Shown: positions 7,382 through 19,966 of the stretch, one piece after another
Numbering within the stretch: the first letter of the stretch is position 1
How the letters are laid out: the number at the start of each line of letters is the position of its first letter
NCBI RefSeq assembly: GCF_021117275.1
Contig: NZ_CP088245.1
Location: 1,835,501-1,899,500, forward strand
Direction: 5' to 3'
DNA: 64,000 nucleotides
DNA from: Metabacillus sp. B2-18
Lineage (GTDB): Bacteria; Bacillota; Bacilli; Bacillales; Bacillaceae
Notes under the pieces: generated by a model
The model's input: only the letters and a program-made list of their open reading frames with translations
Told to the model about the DNA's origin: nothing
The model's database searches: none
Position numbers and translations under genes: made by a program

Positions 7382-8158
7382 ATGGATCATATATATCAAC
7401 ATTTTCGCAATGAAGAGAAACAATTTATTGATCAAGTTTTAGAGTGGAAGGATACTGTTTTAAATCAATATAGCCCAAAGCTTACTGATTTTTTAGATCC
7501 ACGCGAGCAAGAGATTGTAGCATCAGTAATAGGTGAAAATCTGGATATAAAGGTGATGTTTTCTGGTGGTGTTCAGGATACCGAAAGAAAAAGAGCTTTT
7601 ATTTATCCGGATTATTGTCAGCCACTTGAAGAGGATTTTCAGTTAACACTTTTTGAAATTCATTATGCAAGTAAATTTGTTTCTTTACAGCATAGACAAG
7701 TATTAGGTTCTTTAATGAGTTTAGGTCTAAAGAGATCTAAATTCGGAGATATACGATTTTACGAAGAAGTTGTTCAATTTGTGTGTGCAAGTGAAATTGC
7801 CGATTATTTGCGTGCTAATTTCCATGAGATTGGCCGAGCCAAAGTTACTCTCAAAGAAATGAATGTAGAAAAACTTATTCCTCATGTTGAAGATGTACAG
7901 GAAATAGTAACAACGGTATCTTCTCTTAGACTAGATGTGGTTTGTTCAGCTATTTATACTATTTCACGACAAAAGATTCAACCGTTAATTACAAATGGAC
8001 TCGTAAAAGTGAACTGGAAAACAGTAGACTCGGTCTCATTTGAATGCCGGGAAGGGGATACTCTCTCAGTCAGAGGTTTTGGAAGGAGTAAACTCGTTTC
8101 AATGGAAGGAAAAACAAAAAAAGACCGATTTAGAGTTATCATTCATAAACAAAAATAA
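7382..8158 (+). CDS. ylmH: S4-domain RNA-binding protein YlmH
   Basis: A 258-aa protein. The C-terminal S4 domain is clear (QPLITNGLVKVNWKTVD, about 200-216, then the SVRGFGRSKL loop), with a YlmH-type N-terminal domain (FLDPREQEIV; YPDYCQPLEEDFQL). YlmH proteins bind the large ribosomal subunit, and recent work in B. subtilis places them in nascent-chain ribosome quality control. rqcH is encoded in this same window at 35338-37053, a functional link though not adjacent. Start ATG 7382 follows TTGGAG. Confidence 0.94.
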   Translation: MDHIYQHFRNEEKQFIDQVLEWKDTVLNQYSPKLTDFLDPREQEIVASVIGENLDIKVMFSGGVQDTERKRAFIYPDYCQPLEEDFQLTLFEIHYASKFVSLQHRQVLGSLMSLGLKRSKFGDIRFYEEVVQFVCASEIADYLRANFHEIGRAKVTLKEMNVEKLIPHVEDVQEIVTTVSSLRLDVVCSAIYTISRQKIQPLITNGLVKVNWKTVDSVSFECREGDTLSVRGFGRSKLVSMEGKTKKDRFRVIIHKQK

Positions 8159-8296
8159 ATGACCCGAAATAGTTTAGAAAAGATTGAAACATAAAATTAT
8201 TTTAAGAAAAAACAGGAATTTCAACAAACCTGTCGAAATATGATTTATAATGTTGACAAGGATTAACTATTTCACTACATATTGGAGGTGGCACCC

Positions 8297-8803
8297 GTGC
8301 CTTTAACACCGTTAGATATCCATAATAAGGAATTTAATAAAGGGTTTCGTGGATATGATGAAGATGAAGTTAACGAGTTTTTAGATCAGGTTATCAAAGA
8401 TTATGAAATGATTATCAGAGAAAAGAAAGAGCTTGAATCTCGTGTTACAGAACTAACAGAGAAACTCGGTCACTTTACTAATATTGAAGAAACGTTGAAT
8501 AAATCGATCATTATAGCACAAGAAGCAGCGGAAGAAGTGAAGCGGAATGCTCAGAAAGAATCAAAGCTGATTATTAAAGAGGCTGAGAAAAACGCGGATC
8601 GAATTATTAATGAATCCTTATCTAAATCAAGAAAAATTGCTATGGAAATTGAAGAGCTAAAAAAACAGTCAAAAGTATTCAGAACCCGTTTCCAAATGCT
8701 TATAGAGGCACAGCTCGACCTGCTTAAAAATGATGATTGGGATCATTTATTAGAATACGAGGTTGAGCCTATTTTTGGAGAAACAGAAGAATCCAAAAGT
8801 TAA
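8297..8803 (+). CDS. divIVA: Septum/pole-site determinant DivIVA
   Basis: A 168-aa coiled-coil protein. The N-terminal lipid-binding domain is present (PLTPLDIHNKEFNKGFRGYD with the conserved F and R), followed by a long coiled coil (about 30-140) with ERLNKSI/AEKNADRIINESLSKS-type heptads and the conserved tail KNDDWDHLLEYEVEPIF. DivIVA binds negatively curved membrane at septa and poles and recruits MinJ, RacA and others. Start chosen at GTG 8297 behind GGAGGTGG (8284-8291), six bases away; this matches the known MPLTP start. A possible TATAAT -10 lies at 8246-8251. Confidence 0.97.
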   Translation: MPLTPLDIHNKEFNKGFRGYDEDEVNEFLDQVIKDYEMIIREKKELESRVTELTEKLGHFTNIEETLNKSIIIAQEAAEEVKRNAQKESKLIIKEAEKNADRIINESLSKSRKIAMEIEELKKQSKVFRTRFQMLIEAQLDLLKNDDWDHLLEYEVEPIFGETEESKS

Positions 8804-8805
8804 AC

Positions 8806-8835
8806 TTGACTTTTTTAATTTCAATCGCATATAAT
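8806..8835 (+). promoter_or_regulatory. Sigma-A promoter of ileS
   Basis: TTGACT (8806-8811), 18 bases, TATAAT (8830-8835), right after divIVA and upstream of the T-box leader. Confidence 0.8.
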
Positions 8836-8884
8836 ACGAAAACATAGATATGTTTTTGCTCTAATAATACAAATACTAAATATA

Positions 8885-9135
8885 ACTGTGATAGGGACAG
8901 TAGTCTTTTATTTTCTTTATATTAGCGAATCGAGGATGGTGTAAGCTCGACATAAAGATAAAAGATGAACATCACCCTTGAGTTCCAGGCTGAACATGTT
9001 ACCATTAGTAAGCTGTGGCGTATATATTCACGTTACGAATACTAGAGTGGATTAAAGTAGTGTATTTAATCTAGTAGGGTGGTACCGCGAGAAAACCTTC
9101 TCGTCCCTTTTGGGATGAGAAGGTTTTTTGTGTTG
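8885..9135 (+). promoter_or_regulatory. T-box riboswitch, isoleucine specific
   Basis: Full T-box leader of ileS. Stem I apex GAGGATGGTGTAAGCTC is at about 8932-8948. The likely specifier is ATC (Ile) at 8971-8973 in GAACATCACCC. The T-box sequence AGGGTGGTACCGCG is at 9076-9089. The terminator is 9091-9133 (GAAAACCTTCTCGTCCC, TTTT, GGGATGAGAAGGTTTTTTG). Uncharged tRNA-Ile would pair with the specifier and T-box and prevent termination. The leader fills the gap 8804-9222. Confidence 0.93.
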
Positions 9136-9222
9136 TATTAGATAGAATTTTTAAAACATTTACTTATTTTGATCAACAATTCAATGAAAAAAGAGCTATT
9201 AAAATAACTGGAGGAATTAGTG

Positions 9223-11985
9223 ATGGAATACAAAGATACCCTTCTGATGCCGAAAACTGAGTTTCCAATGCGTGGAAACCTACCTAACAGAGAGCCGTTA
9301 ATGCAAGAAAAATGGGATAAGATGAATATCTACGAAATGGTACAAGAACGAACAAAAGATCGTCCACTTTTTGTTTTACATGATGGACCTCCATATGCAA
9401 ATGGAGACATTCATATGGGGCATGCATTAAATAAAATCTTAAAGGATTTTATTGTGCGTTTTAAATCTATGAGTGGCTATTGTGCACCTTATGTTCCTGG
9501 CTGGGATACACATGGTTTACCAATTGAAACAGCTCTTACAAAAAATAAGAAAGTAAAAAGAAAAGAGATGTCTGTTGCTGAGTTTCGTAAGCTTTGTGAG
9601 GATTACGCTTGGGAACAAATTAATGGTCAACGTGAGCAGTTTAAACGCTTAGGGGTTCGTGGGGATTGGGAAAACCCATATGTAACTTTGAAGCCTGAAT
9701 ATGAAGCACAACAAATTAAAGTTTTTGGTGAGATGGCGAAAAAAGGCTATATTTATAAAGGGTTAAAACCTGTATATTGGTCACCATCAAGTGAATCAGC
9801 ACTCGCTGAAGCAGAAATTGAATATCAAGATAAACGCTCTCCATCGATTTATGTTGCCTTCCCTGTAAAAGATGGAAAAGGCGTTTTATCTCATGATGAG
9901 AAAATTATCATTTGGACAACAACTCCTTGGACAATGCCAGCAAATTTAGGAATTTCAGTACATCCAGAGTTAGAATATAGTGTTGTAGCTGCTAATGGTG
10001 AAAAGTATGTTGTTGCGTCTGAACTAGTTGAATCTGTTGCATCAACTATTGGTTGGGAAAGTTATGAAGTTGACCGCACATTAAAAGGTATTGAACTAGA
10101 CCGTGTAACGGCAAAACACCCAATTTATGACCGTGAATCACTTGTTATGCTAGGTGAGCATGTTACAAGTGATGGAGGAACAGGTTGTGTTCACACTGCT
10201 CCAGGTCATGGAGAAGATGACTTTATTGTAGGACAGCAATATGGACTAGATGTATTATGTCCAGTTGATGAAAAAGGATATATGACAAAAGAAGCACCAG
10301 GGTTTGAAGGGCTTTTCTATGATGAAGCAAATAAGCCAATCACTGAAAAACTTCAAGAAGTGGGCGCATTATTGAAGCTTCAATTTATTACACACTCTTA
10401 TCCGCATGATTGGAGAACGAAAAAGCCAACAATATTCCGTGCTACTGCTCAATGGTTTGCGTCAATCAAAGATTTCCGTGAAGATCTTTTAAAAGCTGTT
10501 AATGATACAAAATGGGTCCCGGCTTGGGGGGAAACTCGTCTTTACAACATGGTTCGTGATCGTGGAGATTGGTGTATTTCCCGACAACGTGCATGGGGTG
10601 TACCGATTCCTGTGTTTTACGCTGAAAATGGTGAGCCGATCATTACGGATGAAACAATTGAGCATGTTTCAAACTTATTCCGTGATTATGGGTCTAATAT
10701 TTGGTTCGAACGCGAAGCAAAAGACCTTTTACCAGATGGCTTTTCACATGAAGGAAGCCCTAACGGTAAGTTTACAAAAGAAAATGACATTATGGATGTT
10801 TGGTTTGATTCAGGATCTTCCCACCAAGCGGTACTTTTAGAAAGAGAAGATCTCCAAAGACCTGCAGACTTGTATTTAGAAGGATCTGACCAGTATCGTG
10901 GTTGGTTTAACTCTTCTTTATCAACGGCAGTTGCTGTGACTGGCAAAGCTCCGTATAAAGGTGTTCTAAGTCATGGTTTTGCTCTTGATGGTGAAGGGCG
11001 TAAAATGAGTAAATCTTTAGGGAATACTGTTGTACCTGCTAAAGTTATGAACCAATTAGGTGGAGATATTCTTCGTCTATGGGTTGCTTCAGTTGATTAT
11101 CAAGCAGATGTTCGTGTTTCTGACGCAATTTTAAAACAAGTTGCTGAGGTTTACCGTAAAATTCGTAATACATTCCGTTTCTTACTAGGTAACTTAAGTG
11201 ATTTTAACCCAGCAACTGATTCGGTTAGCTTAGAGAACCTTAGAGATGTAGATCGATATATGCTTGTAAAACTAAATAAGCTAACAAAACGAGTAAAGGA
11301 AGCTTATGAACAATATGAATTTGCTGCGATTTATCATGCTGTTCATAATTTCTGTACGATTGAATTAAGCTCATTCTATTTAGATTTTGCAAAAGATGTA
11401 CTTTATATTGAGTCAAAAGAAAATCAGGAACGTCGTGCGATTCAAACTGTACTACACGAAACATTATTATCACTTGTTAAATTAGTAACACCAATTCTTC
11501 CGCACACTGCCGATGAAGTTTGGGAGCATATTGATTCTGTAACAGAAGAGAGTGTGCAGCTTGTTGACATGCCGGAAGTAAAAGAATATGAAAAATCAGA
11601 TGAACTTGAGAAAAAATGGGATGCATTTATGACATTGCGTGATGATGTTTTAAAAGCATTAGAAGTGGCTCGTAATGAGAAAGTAATCGGAAAGTCGTTA
11701 ACAGCAAGTATTGCTCTTTATCCAAATGCGGAGTCAAAAGCATTACTTGATTCAGTTGATGAAGACTTAAAGCAATTATTTATCGTTTCAGGCTTTACTA
11801 TTGCTGGGGATTTTGACAATGCACCTGAAAATGCTCAGGTCTTTGATACAGTGAAAATTGTGATAACACCAGCAGAAGGTAAAACATGTGATCGTTGTTG
11901 GATCGTTACACCAGAAGTTGGTCAAGTTGAAGAACATCCAACACTATGTCAGCGATGTGCTTCAATTGTTAAGGATCATTATTAA
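9223..11985 (+). CDS. ileS: Isoleucyl-tRNA synthetase
   Basis: A 920-aa class I synthetase that charges tRNA-Ile. The HIGH-type motif HMGH is near residue 64-67, the CP1 editing domain lies in the middle ([29 protein letters not shown]), and KMSKS is near 594-598. A C-terminal zinc finger CDRCW...CQRC lies at about 889-912. Start chosen at ATG 9223 behind GGAGGAATTAGTG. The eubacterial type with the C-terminal zinc finger is the mupirocin-sensitive form in the family as a whole; sensitivity here is only inferred. Controlled by the T-box upstream; a strong terminator follows. Confidence 0.98.
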   Translation: MEYKDTLLMPKTEFPMRGNLPNREPLMQEKWDKMNIYEMVQERTKDRPLFVLHDGPPYANGDIHMGHALNKILKDFIVRFKSMSGYCAPYVPGWDTHGLPIETALTKNKKVKRKEMSVAEFRKLCEDYAWEQINGQREQFKRLGVRGDWENPYVTLKPEYEAQQIKVFGEMAKKGYIYKGLKPVYWSPSSESALAEAEIEYQDKRSPSIYVAFPVKDGKGVLSHDEKIIIWTTTPWTMPANLGISVHPELEYSVVAANGEKYVVASELVESVASTIGWESYEVDRTLKGIELDRVTAKHPIYDRESLVMLGEHVTSDGGTGCVHTAPGHGEDDFIVGQQYGLDVLCPVDEKGYMTKEAPGFEGLFYDEANKPITEKLQEVGALLKLQFITHSYPHDWRTKKPTIFRATAQWFASIKDFREDLLKAVNDTKWVPAWGETRLYNMVRDRGDWCISRQRAWGVPIPVFYAENGEPIITDETIEHVSNLFRDYGSNIWFEREAKDLLPDGFSHEGSPNGKFTKENDIMDVWFDSGSSHQAVLLEREDLQRPADLYLEGSDQYRGWFNSSLSTAVAVTGKAPYKGVLSHGFALDGEGRKMSKSLGNTVVPAKVMNQLGGDILRLWVASVDYQADVRVSDAILKQVAEVYRKIRNTFRFLLGNLSDFNPATDSVSLENLRDVDRYMLVKLNKLTKRVKEAYEQYEFAAIYHAVHNFCTIELSSFYLDFAKDVLYIESKENQERRAIQTVLHETLLSLVKLVTPILPHTADEVWEHIDSVTEESVQLVDMPEVKEYEKSDELEKKWDAFMTLRDDVLKALEVARNEKVIGKSLTASIALYPNAESKALLDSVDEDLKQLFIVSGFTIAGDFDNAPENAQVFDTVKIVITPAEGKTCDRCWIVTPEVGQVEEHPTLCQRCASIVKDHY

Positions 11986-11987
11986 GA

Positions 11988-12055
11988 TTTAATAAGAGCC
12001 TATTTCTTTAATGTGTTAATTGCCTATTAAAGAATAGGCTCTTTTTCTTTTGTAC
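11988..12055 (+). terminator. Terminator after ileS
   Basis: AGAGCCTATTTCTTTAA pairs with TTAAAGAATAGGCTCT, followed by TTTTCTTTT. In 12056-12301 I see no gene; a small palindrome ATAGTCTACAGACTAT lies near 12081-12096. Confidence 0.8.
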
Positions 12056-12301
12056 ATAACTATGTCAAATCCTAAAAAGTATAGTCTACAGACTATATCC
12101 GGAAGTATAAAGCCCAATTTCACAGAAAAAGGTTTTAAAGAGTAAATTCATGGGTAAAAAATACTCATTCAGACAAATGGAAAGAAAGTTAACAAAGTTA
12201 GCAGCCATTACAATCACAGGAAAATTCTTATCAGGGTGAGCAATGGATTTTTCGGGCAAAACTAATGTTAACATCATGAGAAGGATAAGGAGTTGTCCAT
12301 C

Positions 12302-12664
12302 TTGAATAAATTTTCTGGTATTCGTTACGAATTACAATTGATGAGAGAAGAACTGCGAGCTAGATTATTCAATCACAGTTTGTTTGATATGACTTTAGAC
12401 GAAGATTACAATAAAAGTCATACATTAATGCATCATATTAAAGAGGAACTTCAAGATGTAGAACGTGCCTTAATGAAAATTGAAAAAGGACTTTACGGGT
12501 ATTGTGAAGATACCGGTGAAGAAATTCCTTTTGAAAAATTAAGGATACTCCCAACAGCAAGAACAAAATACGATTTCTTTTTTCAAGAATTATTTGAACG
12601 AAAATCTCTCCCTCAACACGACTATACTCATGAAGAAACTTATATCACAGGCAGTGATTTCTGA
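12302..12664 (+). CDS. ylyA: DksA/TraR-type protein, YlyA/YteA-like
   Basis: A 120-aa protein placed as ylyA is in B. subtilis, between ileS and lspA. An N-terminal coiled-coil half (LQLMREELRARLF; DVERALMKIEKG) is followed by YGYCEDTGEEIPFEKLRILP, the degenerate DksA zinc-finger region: only one of the four usual cysteines remains. This is typical of the Bacillus YteA/YlyA branch, whose members have been described as RNA-polymerase-associated in sporulating cells. Start: TTG 12302 sits 9 bases after AAGGAG; a TTG at 12293 overlaps the RBS and is less likely. Function here is not shown. Confidence 0.8.
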   Translation: MNKFSGIRYELQLMREELRARLFNHSLFDMTLDEDYNKSHTLMHHIKEELQDVERALMKIEKGLYGYCEDTGEEIPFEKLRILPTARTKYDFFFQELFERKSLPQHDYTHEETYITGSDF

Positions 12665-12682
12665 CCATCATTGATTTTTGCA

Positions 12683-12722
12683 ACAGCCCAAATTACTTTT
12701 TAATTTGGGCTGTAATAATTAA
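12683..12722 (+). terminator. Terminator after the DksA-like gene
   Basis: ACAGCCCAAATTA-CTTTT-TAATTTGGGCTGT stem followed by a weak, A/T-mixed tract. Confidence 0.65.
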
Positions 12723-12836
12723 TAAATTGTTTTATACAAGCTATACTTCTCCTAATAACTTACGCTTTTGTTCTGATTATGGTACAATTTCTTAGGATAA
12801 ACCCGAAAATAGAAATTAGAAAGTTGGGGGAAGAAC

Positions 12837-13304
12837 GTGTATTATTACATAATTGCTGCTGTAATTATTTTAATTGACCAAGTCACGAAGTGGTTAATCG
12901 TAAAAAACATGCAAATTGGTGAGAATATTACTGTAATAGAAAATTTCTTCTACATTACATCCCATCGGAATCGCGGAGCAGCTTGGGGAATTTTGGAAGG
13001 GCAAATGTGGTTTTTCTATATTATAACGGCTGTTGTTATAGTAGGGTTAATTTTTTATATTCAAAAACATACAAAGAATAATAAGGTAATGGGTGTGGCG
13101 CTTGGCTTTATGCTAGGTGGTGCAATTGGTAATTTCATTGACCGTTTATTTCGGAAAGAAGTTGTCGATTTTATTAATACATACATTTTTTCTTATGACT
13201 TCCCAATTTTCAATATAGCAGATTCTGCTCTTTGTATTGGGGTAGCTTTATTATTTATTCATATGTTGTTTTTTGAAGGGAAACAAGAGAAGGAGCAAGC
13301 ATAA
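12837..13304 (+). CDS. lspA: Lipoprotein signal peptidase (signal peptidase II)
   Basis: A 155-aa membrane protease with four hydrophobic segments (about 2-20, 55-75, 84-105, 122-145). It cleaves prolipoprotein signal peptides after diacylglycerol transfer. Conserved motifs: DQVTKW (about 13-18), [10 protein letters not shown] (about 44-53), [10 protein letters not shown] with one catalytic Asp, and FNIADSALC with the other. Start GTG 12837 follows TTGGGGGAAG. It is joined to the pseudouridine synthase gene (stop TAA followed at once by ATG), as in B. subtilis lspA-ylyB. Confidence 0.96.
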   Translation: MYYYIIAAVIILIDQVTKWLIVKNMQIGENITVIENFFYITSHRNRGAAWGILEGQMWFFYIITAVVIVGLIFYIQKHTKNNKVMGVALGFMLGGAIGNFIDRLFRKEVVDFINTYIFSYDFPIFNIADSALCIGVALLFIHMLFFEGKQEKEQA

Positions 13305-14219
13305 ATGGACATCGTTGAATTACAAGTTAGTGAAGAGCATAAAAACGAACGAATTGATAAGTTTTTGTCTACTTCAAACGAAGAATGGTCAAGAACTCAA
13401 GTTCAAATTTGGATAAAAGATGGTTTTGTGAAGGTAAATGAAAAGACCATTAAGACGAATTACAAATGTCAAGTGGATGATAAAGTAGTTTTAGAAATAC
13501 CTGACCCAGAACCTCTTGATGTAGTAGCCGAAGAAATGGATCTTGATATATATTATGAGGATCAAGATGTGTTAGTTGTTAATAAACCAAAAGGAATGGT
13601 TGTTCATCCAGCACCTGGTCATATGAATGGTACCCTTGTTAACGGTTTAATGGCACATTGCAAGGATCTTTCAGGGATCAATGGCGTTTTAAGGCCGGGA
13701 ATAGTCCATCGAATTGACAAAGACACTTCCGGATTATTAATGGTTGCTAAAAACGATATGGCACATGAATCTTTAGTTCAGCAGCTTGTCGACAAAACGG
13801 TAACAAGACGTTATAAAGCAATTGTACATGGCAGCATTCAACATGATCATGGAACAATCAATGCACCAATTGGCCGTGATAAAACAGATCGTCAGAGTAT
13901 GACGGTAACAAATGTTAGCAGTAAAGAAGCAGTCACACATTTTCATGTGTTAGAGAGATTTGATAACTTTACGTATATCGAATGTCAGCTTGAAACTGGA
14001 AGAACCCATCAAATTCGTGTCCATATGAAGTATATAGGCTTTCCGTTAGTTGGTGATCCGAAATACGGGCCGAAAAAAACACTAGACATAAATGGACAAG
14101 CACTTCATGCAGGTATCCTAGGGTTTGAACACCCTCGGACTAAAGAATATCTTGAGTTTGAAGCGCCATTACCTAATGAATTTGAAGAAGTATTAAATAG
14201 TATTAAAAATAATCGTTGA
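13305..14219 (+). CDS. ylyB: RluA/RluD-family 23S rRNA pseudouridine synthase
   Basis: A 304-aa protein with an N-terminal S4 domain (DKFLSTSNEEWSRTQVQIWI) and a catalytic domain with HRIDKDTSGLLMVAKN (catalytic Asp in RID, about 138), QLVDKTVTRRYKAIV and ETGRTHQIRVHM. The family makes pseudouridines in helix 69 of 23S rRNA (RluD); the exact target of this paralog is not certain from sequence. It starts directly after the lspA stop. The pyr promoter overlaps its stop codon. Confidence 0.93.
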   Translation: MDIVELQVSEEHKNERIDKFLSTSNEEWSRTQVQIWIKDGFVKVNEKTIKTNYKCQVDDKVVLEIPDPEPLDVVAEEMDLDIYYEDQDVLVVNKPKGMVVHPAPGHMNGTLVNGLMAHCKDLSGINGVLRPGIVHRIDKDTSGLLMVAKNDMAHESLVQQLVDKTVTRRYKAIVHGSIQHDHGTINAPIGRDKTDRQSMTVTNVSSKEAVTHFHVLERFDNFTYIECQLETGRTHQIRVHMKYIGFPLVGDPKYGPKKTLDINGQALHAGILGFEHPRTKEYLEFEAPLPNEFEEVLNSIKNNR

Positions 14220-14244
14220 CACATTTCTACATGTTTGTCATAAT
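14216..14244 (+). promoter_or_regulatory. Sigma-A promoter of the pyr operon
   Basis: TTGACA (14216-14221), 17 bases, CATAAT (14239-14244). The -35 overlaps the stop codon of the preceding gene. Confidence 0.85.
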
Positions 14245-14269
14245 GTAATTAACTTAATAAGAACCTTTA

Positions 14270-14380
14270 ACACAGTCCCGTGAGGCTGAGAAGGAAAACG
14301 GATAAAGACCATAGTCTATATTGGCTTAGTCTAGCTATGTCTTCGTTAACCCTCTCATAAAATCGGTGAGAGGGTTTTTC
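14270..14380 (+). promoter_or_regulatory. PyrR attenuator 1 (pyrR leader)
   Basis: PyrR-binding loop AGTCCCGTGAGGCT at 14274-14287; terminator AACCCTCTCA...TGAGAGGGTT with T-run at 14348-14378. With UMP, PyrR stabilises the anti-antiterminator and transcription stops. Confidence 0.92.
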
Positions 14381-14402
14381 GTTTTTCAAGGTTATATTTT
14401 GA

Positions 14403-14981
<579 letters not shown>

Positions 14982-14994
14982 ATAAAACCCTTTT

Positions 14995-15107
14995 AAGAAC
15001 AGTCCAGAGAGGCTGCAAAGGGGCGCACATTGGAAGGTGGTCATTAGAATAATGATTGCTGGCCTCTTTGTACCTCTTTGCCTTAGGATTAAGCAAAGAG
15101 GTTTTTT
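14995..15107 (+). promoter_or_regulatory. PyrR attenuator 2 (pyrR-pyrP)
   Basis: PyrR-binding loop AGTCCAGAGAGGCT at 15001-15014; terminator ACCTCTTTGC...GCAAAGAGGT plus seven T at 15072-15108. Confidence 0.92.
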
Positions 15108-15237
15108 TATGGACATAAAAAGCGTTACTTGAGTGAATGGTCGGAAACACAATTCAAAGATTACCGCTATTATAATAAAATTACGATTCTTTCACACATT
15201 ATAACTAACAAGAATGATGCATATTGGAGGACATAAC

Positions 15238-16518
15238 ATGAAAGAAGATCAAATTGTTTTAGATGTAAAAGATACACCAAAACCAATGACCTGGCTTGCA
15301 CTTAGCTTTCAACATTTGTTTGCCATGTTTGGCGCAACAATTCTAGTACCATTTTTAGTGGAGCTAGACCCAGCTGTAGCACTTATCTCAAGTGGATTAG
15401 GAACTATTGCATTTTTACTCATTACAAAAGGTCAGGTACCAGCGTATTTAGGATCGTCCTTCGCATTCATTACGCCAATTATTGTGGCAAAATCAACAGC
15501 AGGTGTTGGAGCTGCGATGGTAGGGAGCTTCTTAGCTGGTCTTGTATACGGAATTATTGCTTTACTTATTAAAGGGACTGGTCATAAATGGATAATGAAA
15601 ATACTTCCGCCAGTAGTTGTAGGACCTGTCATTATCGTTATTGGATTGGGATTAGCAGCAACTGCGGTAGGTATGGCGACAAATAACCCTGCCGGCGATT
15701 ATAGCTTAAAACATTTCTCGGTTGCGTTGGTAACATTGTTAATCACAATTTTATGTTCAATCTTTCTAAAAGGATTTTTCAACTTAATACCAGTACTTAT
15801 TGGAATAGCAGGCGGCTATTTCTACTCACTAGCGATTGGAATTATTGATTTTTCAAGCGTAATAGCAGCAAACTGGATTCAAGTACCAAACTTTGTTATA
15901 CCTTTTGTAAACTACACTCCATCAATCACACTTGATATTGTATTACTTATGGTACCTGTAGTTGTCGTAACAATCTCAGAACATATTGGACACCAACTAG
16001 TTTTAGGGAAAGTTGTTGGAAGAGATTATATTGAAAAACCAGGCTTACATCGTTCGATTTTAGGAGATGGTGTAGCTACAATGATTGCTGCTTTAATCGG
16101 GGGACCACCGAACACAACATATGGAGAAAACATTGGTGTTCTGGCAATTACAAGAGTTTATAGTGTGTTTGTTATTGCAGGAGCCGCAGTACTAGCCATT
16201 TTGTTTGGATTTATTGGAAAGATATCAGCATTTATCAGTTCAATCCCGACACCTGTTATGGGTGGAGTATCCATTCTTCTATTTGGTATCATCGCATCAT
16301 CTGGATTACGTATGATGATTGACAGCAAACTTGATCTTGGAAATAAACGAAATTTAATTATAGTGTCTGTTATATTAGTAATTGGAATTGGAGAAGCAAC
16401 GCTTAAGATTGGGAATTTCGACCTTCATGGGATGGCATTAGCAGCAATAATTGGTATTGTATTAAATTTAGTTCTACCTTATGATAAGGACGAATCAATT
16501 AATAATGAAACGGCATAA
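15238..16518 (+). CDS. pyrP: Uracil permease
   Basis: A 426-aa nucleobase:cation symporter-2 family permease that imports uracil. Many transmembrane segments (about 12-14). Family signatures: FQHLFAMFGATILVPFL near the start, GSSFAFITPII, VPVVVVTISEHIGHQLVLG (the substrate-binding Glu region, about 240-258) and GGPPNTTYGENIGVLAITRVY. Start chosen at ATG 15238 behind TTGGAGG; an ATG 24 bases upstream has no RBS. PyrR attenuators on both sides tie import to UMP level. Confidence 0.97.
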   Translation: MKEDQIVLDVKDTPKPMTWLALSFQHLFAMFGATILVPFLVELDPAVALISSGLGTIAFLLITKGQVPAYLGSSFAFITPIIVAKSTAGVGAAMVGSFLAGLVYGIIALLIKGTGHKWIMKILPPVVVGPVIIVIGLGLAATAVGMATNNPAGDYSLKHFSVALVTLLITILCSIFLKGFFNLIPVLIGIAGGYFYSLAIGIIDFSSVIAANWIQVPNFVIPFVNYTPSITLDIVLLMVPVVVVTISEHIGHQLVLGKVVGRDYIEKPGLHRSILGDGVATMIAALIGGPPNTTYGENIGVLAITRVYSVFVIAGAAVLAILFGFIGKISAFISSIPTPVMGGVSILLFGIIASSGLRMMIDSKLDLGNKRNLIIVSVILVIGIGEATLKIGNFDLHGMALAAIIGIVLNLVLPYDKDESINNETA

Positions 16519-16539
16519 GAAAATGGCTTAGATCTTTTA

Positions 16540-16646
16540 AAGAAAAGTCCAGAGAGGCTTAAAAGGGTGTAAGGCAAACAAAGGTATCTCTATACCTTCA
16601 TTTGCTCTACCTTCAAACACCCTGATTTAGTAAATCAGGGTGTTTT
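16540..16646 (+). promoter_or_regulatory. PyrR attenuator 3 (pyrP-pyrB)
   Basis: PyrR-binding loop AGTCCAGAGAGGCT at 16546-16559, identical to that of attenuator 2; terminator AACACCCTGATTTA / TAAATCAGGGTGT plus T-run at 16616-16646. Confidence 0.92.
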
Positions 16647-16681
16647 TCTATAAAAAGAGACTTATTAAAACAAGATTATAG

Positions 16682-18877
<2,196 letters not shown>

Positions 18878-18881
<4 letters not shown>

Positions 18882-19966
18882 AAAGACAACTAATCTTAGA
18901 AGATGGAACAGTATTTTTGGGTGAAGCATTTGGAAGTGATAAGGAAAATTTTGGAGAAGTAGTATTTAACACAGGAATGACAGGATACCAAGAAATCCTT
19001 TCAGATCCATCATATTGTGGACAGATCGTCACTTTAACGTATCCTTTAATCGGAAACTATGGTATTAACAGAGATGATTTCGAAACAATTACGCCATTTA
19101 TAAACGGATTTGTTGTAAAGGAATTCTGTGACTATCCTTCTAACTGGAGAAGTGAATATACAATTGATGAGTATTTTAAAATGAAAAACATCCCTGGAAT
19201 CTCAGGCATTGATACTCGTAAGCTTACAAGAATTATTCGTATGCACGGTACATTAAAAGGAGCAATTTGCTCAGCAGATGCAAACCCTGAAGAAGTCATT
19301 AGTAAGCTAAAAGGAACACAACTTCCTACAGATCAAGTACAAGTTGTTTCAACAAAAACAGCCTATCCAAGCCCAGGCAGAGGACATCGTGTAGTGTTAG
19401 TTGATTTTGGAATGAAGCATGGTATTTTAAGAGAATTAAATAAACGTAACTGTGACATTGTTGTTGTACCTCATAATGTAACAGCCGAGGAAGTACTACA
19501 ACTTAAACCAGATGGTATTATGCTATCAAATGGTCCAGGAGATCCAAAAGATGTACCAGAAGCAATTGAAATGATCAAAGGAATTCTTGGTAAAGTTCCA
19601 TTATTCGGAATTTGTTTAGGTCACCAATTATTTGCCTTAGCTTGTGGTGCAGATTCAGAAAAAATGAAATTCGGTCATCGTGGGTCAAACCACCCGGTAA
19701 AAGAATTAAGCACAGGGAAAGTTGATATTACTTCACAAAACCATGGATATACAGTTAGAGAAGATTCAATTAAGGATACAGATTTAGAAGTAACACATGT
19801 TGCATTAAATGATGGAACAGTAGAAGGTCTCAAACATAAACAAGCACCTGCATTCACAGTTCAATACCATCCAGAGGCTTCACCAGGCCCTGAGGACGCG
19901 AACGGATTATTTGATCAATTTATAAACTTGATGAATGAAGCTAATAAGAAAGAAGGGGTTCTATAA
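18878..19966 (+). CDS. pyrAA: Carbamoyl-phosphate synthase, small (glutaminase) subunit, pyrimidine-specific
   Basis: A 362-aa subunit that hydrolyses glutamine and delivers ammonia to the large subunit. N-terminal CPSase_sm domain ([35 protein letters not shown]), then class I glutamine amidotransferase with catalytic Cys in [15 protein letters not shown] (about 245) and His in [10 protein letters not shown]. Start at ATG 18878 behind AGGGAGG, matching the known N-terminus and overlapping the pyrC stop; longer frames upstream lie inside pyrC. Confidence 0.98.

Noticed and set aside
12086..12277. 63-aa minus-strand frame in the ileS to DksA-like gap
   Set aside because: No RBS, no recognisable domain, and not supported by context.
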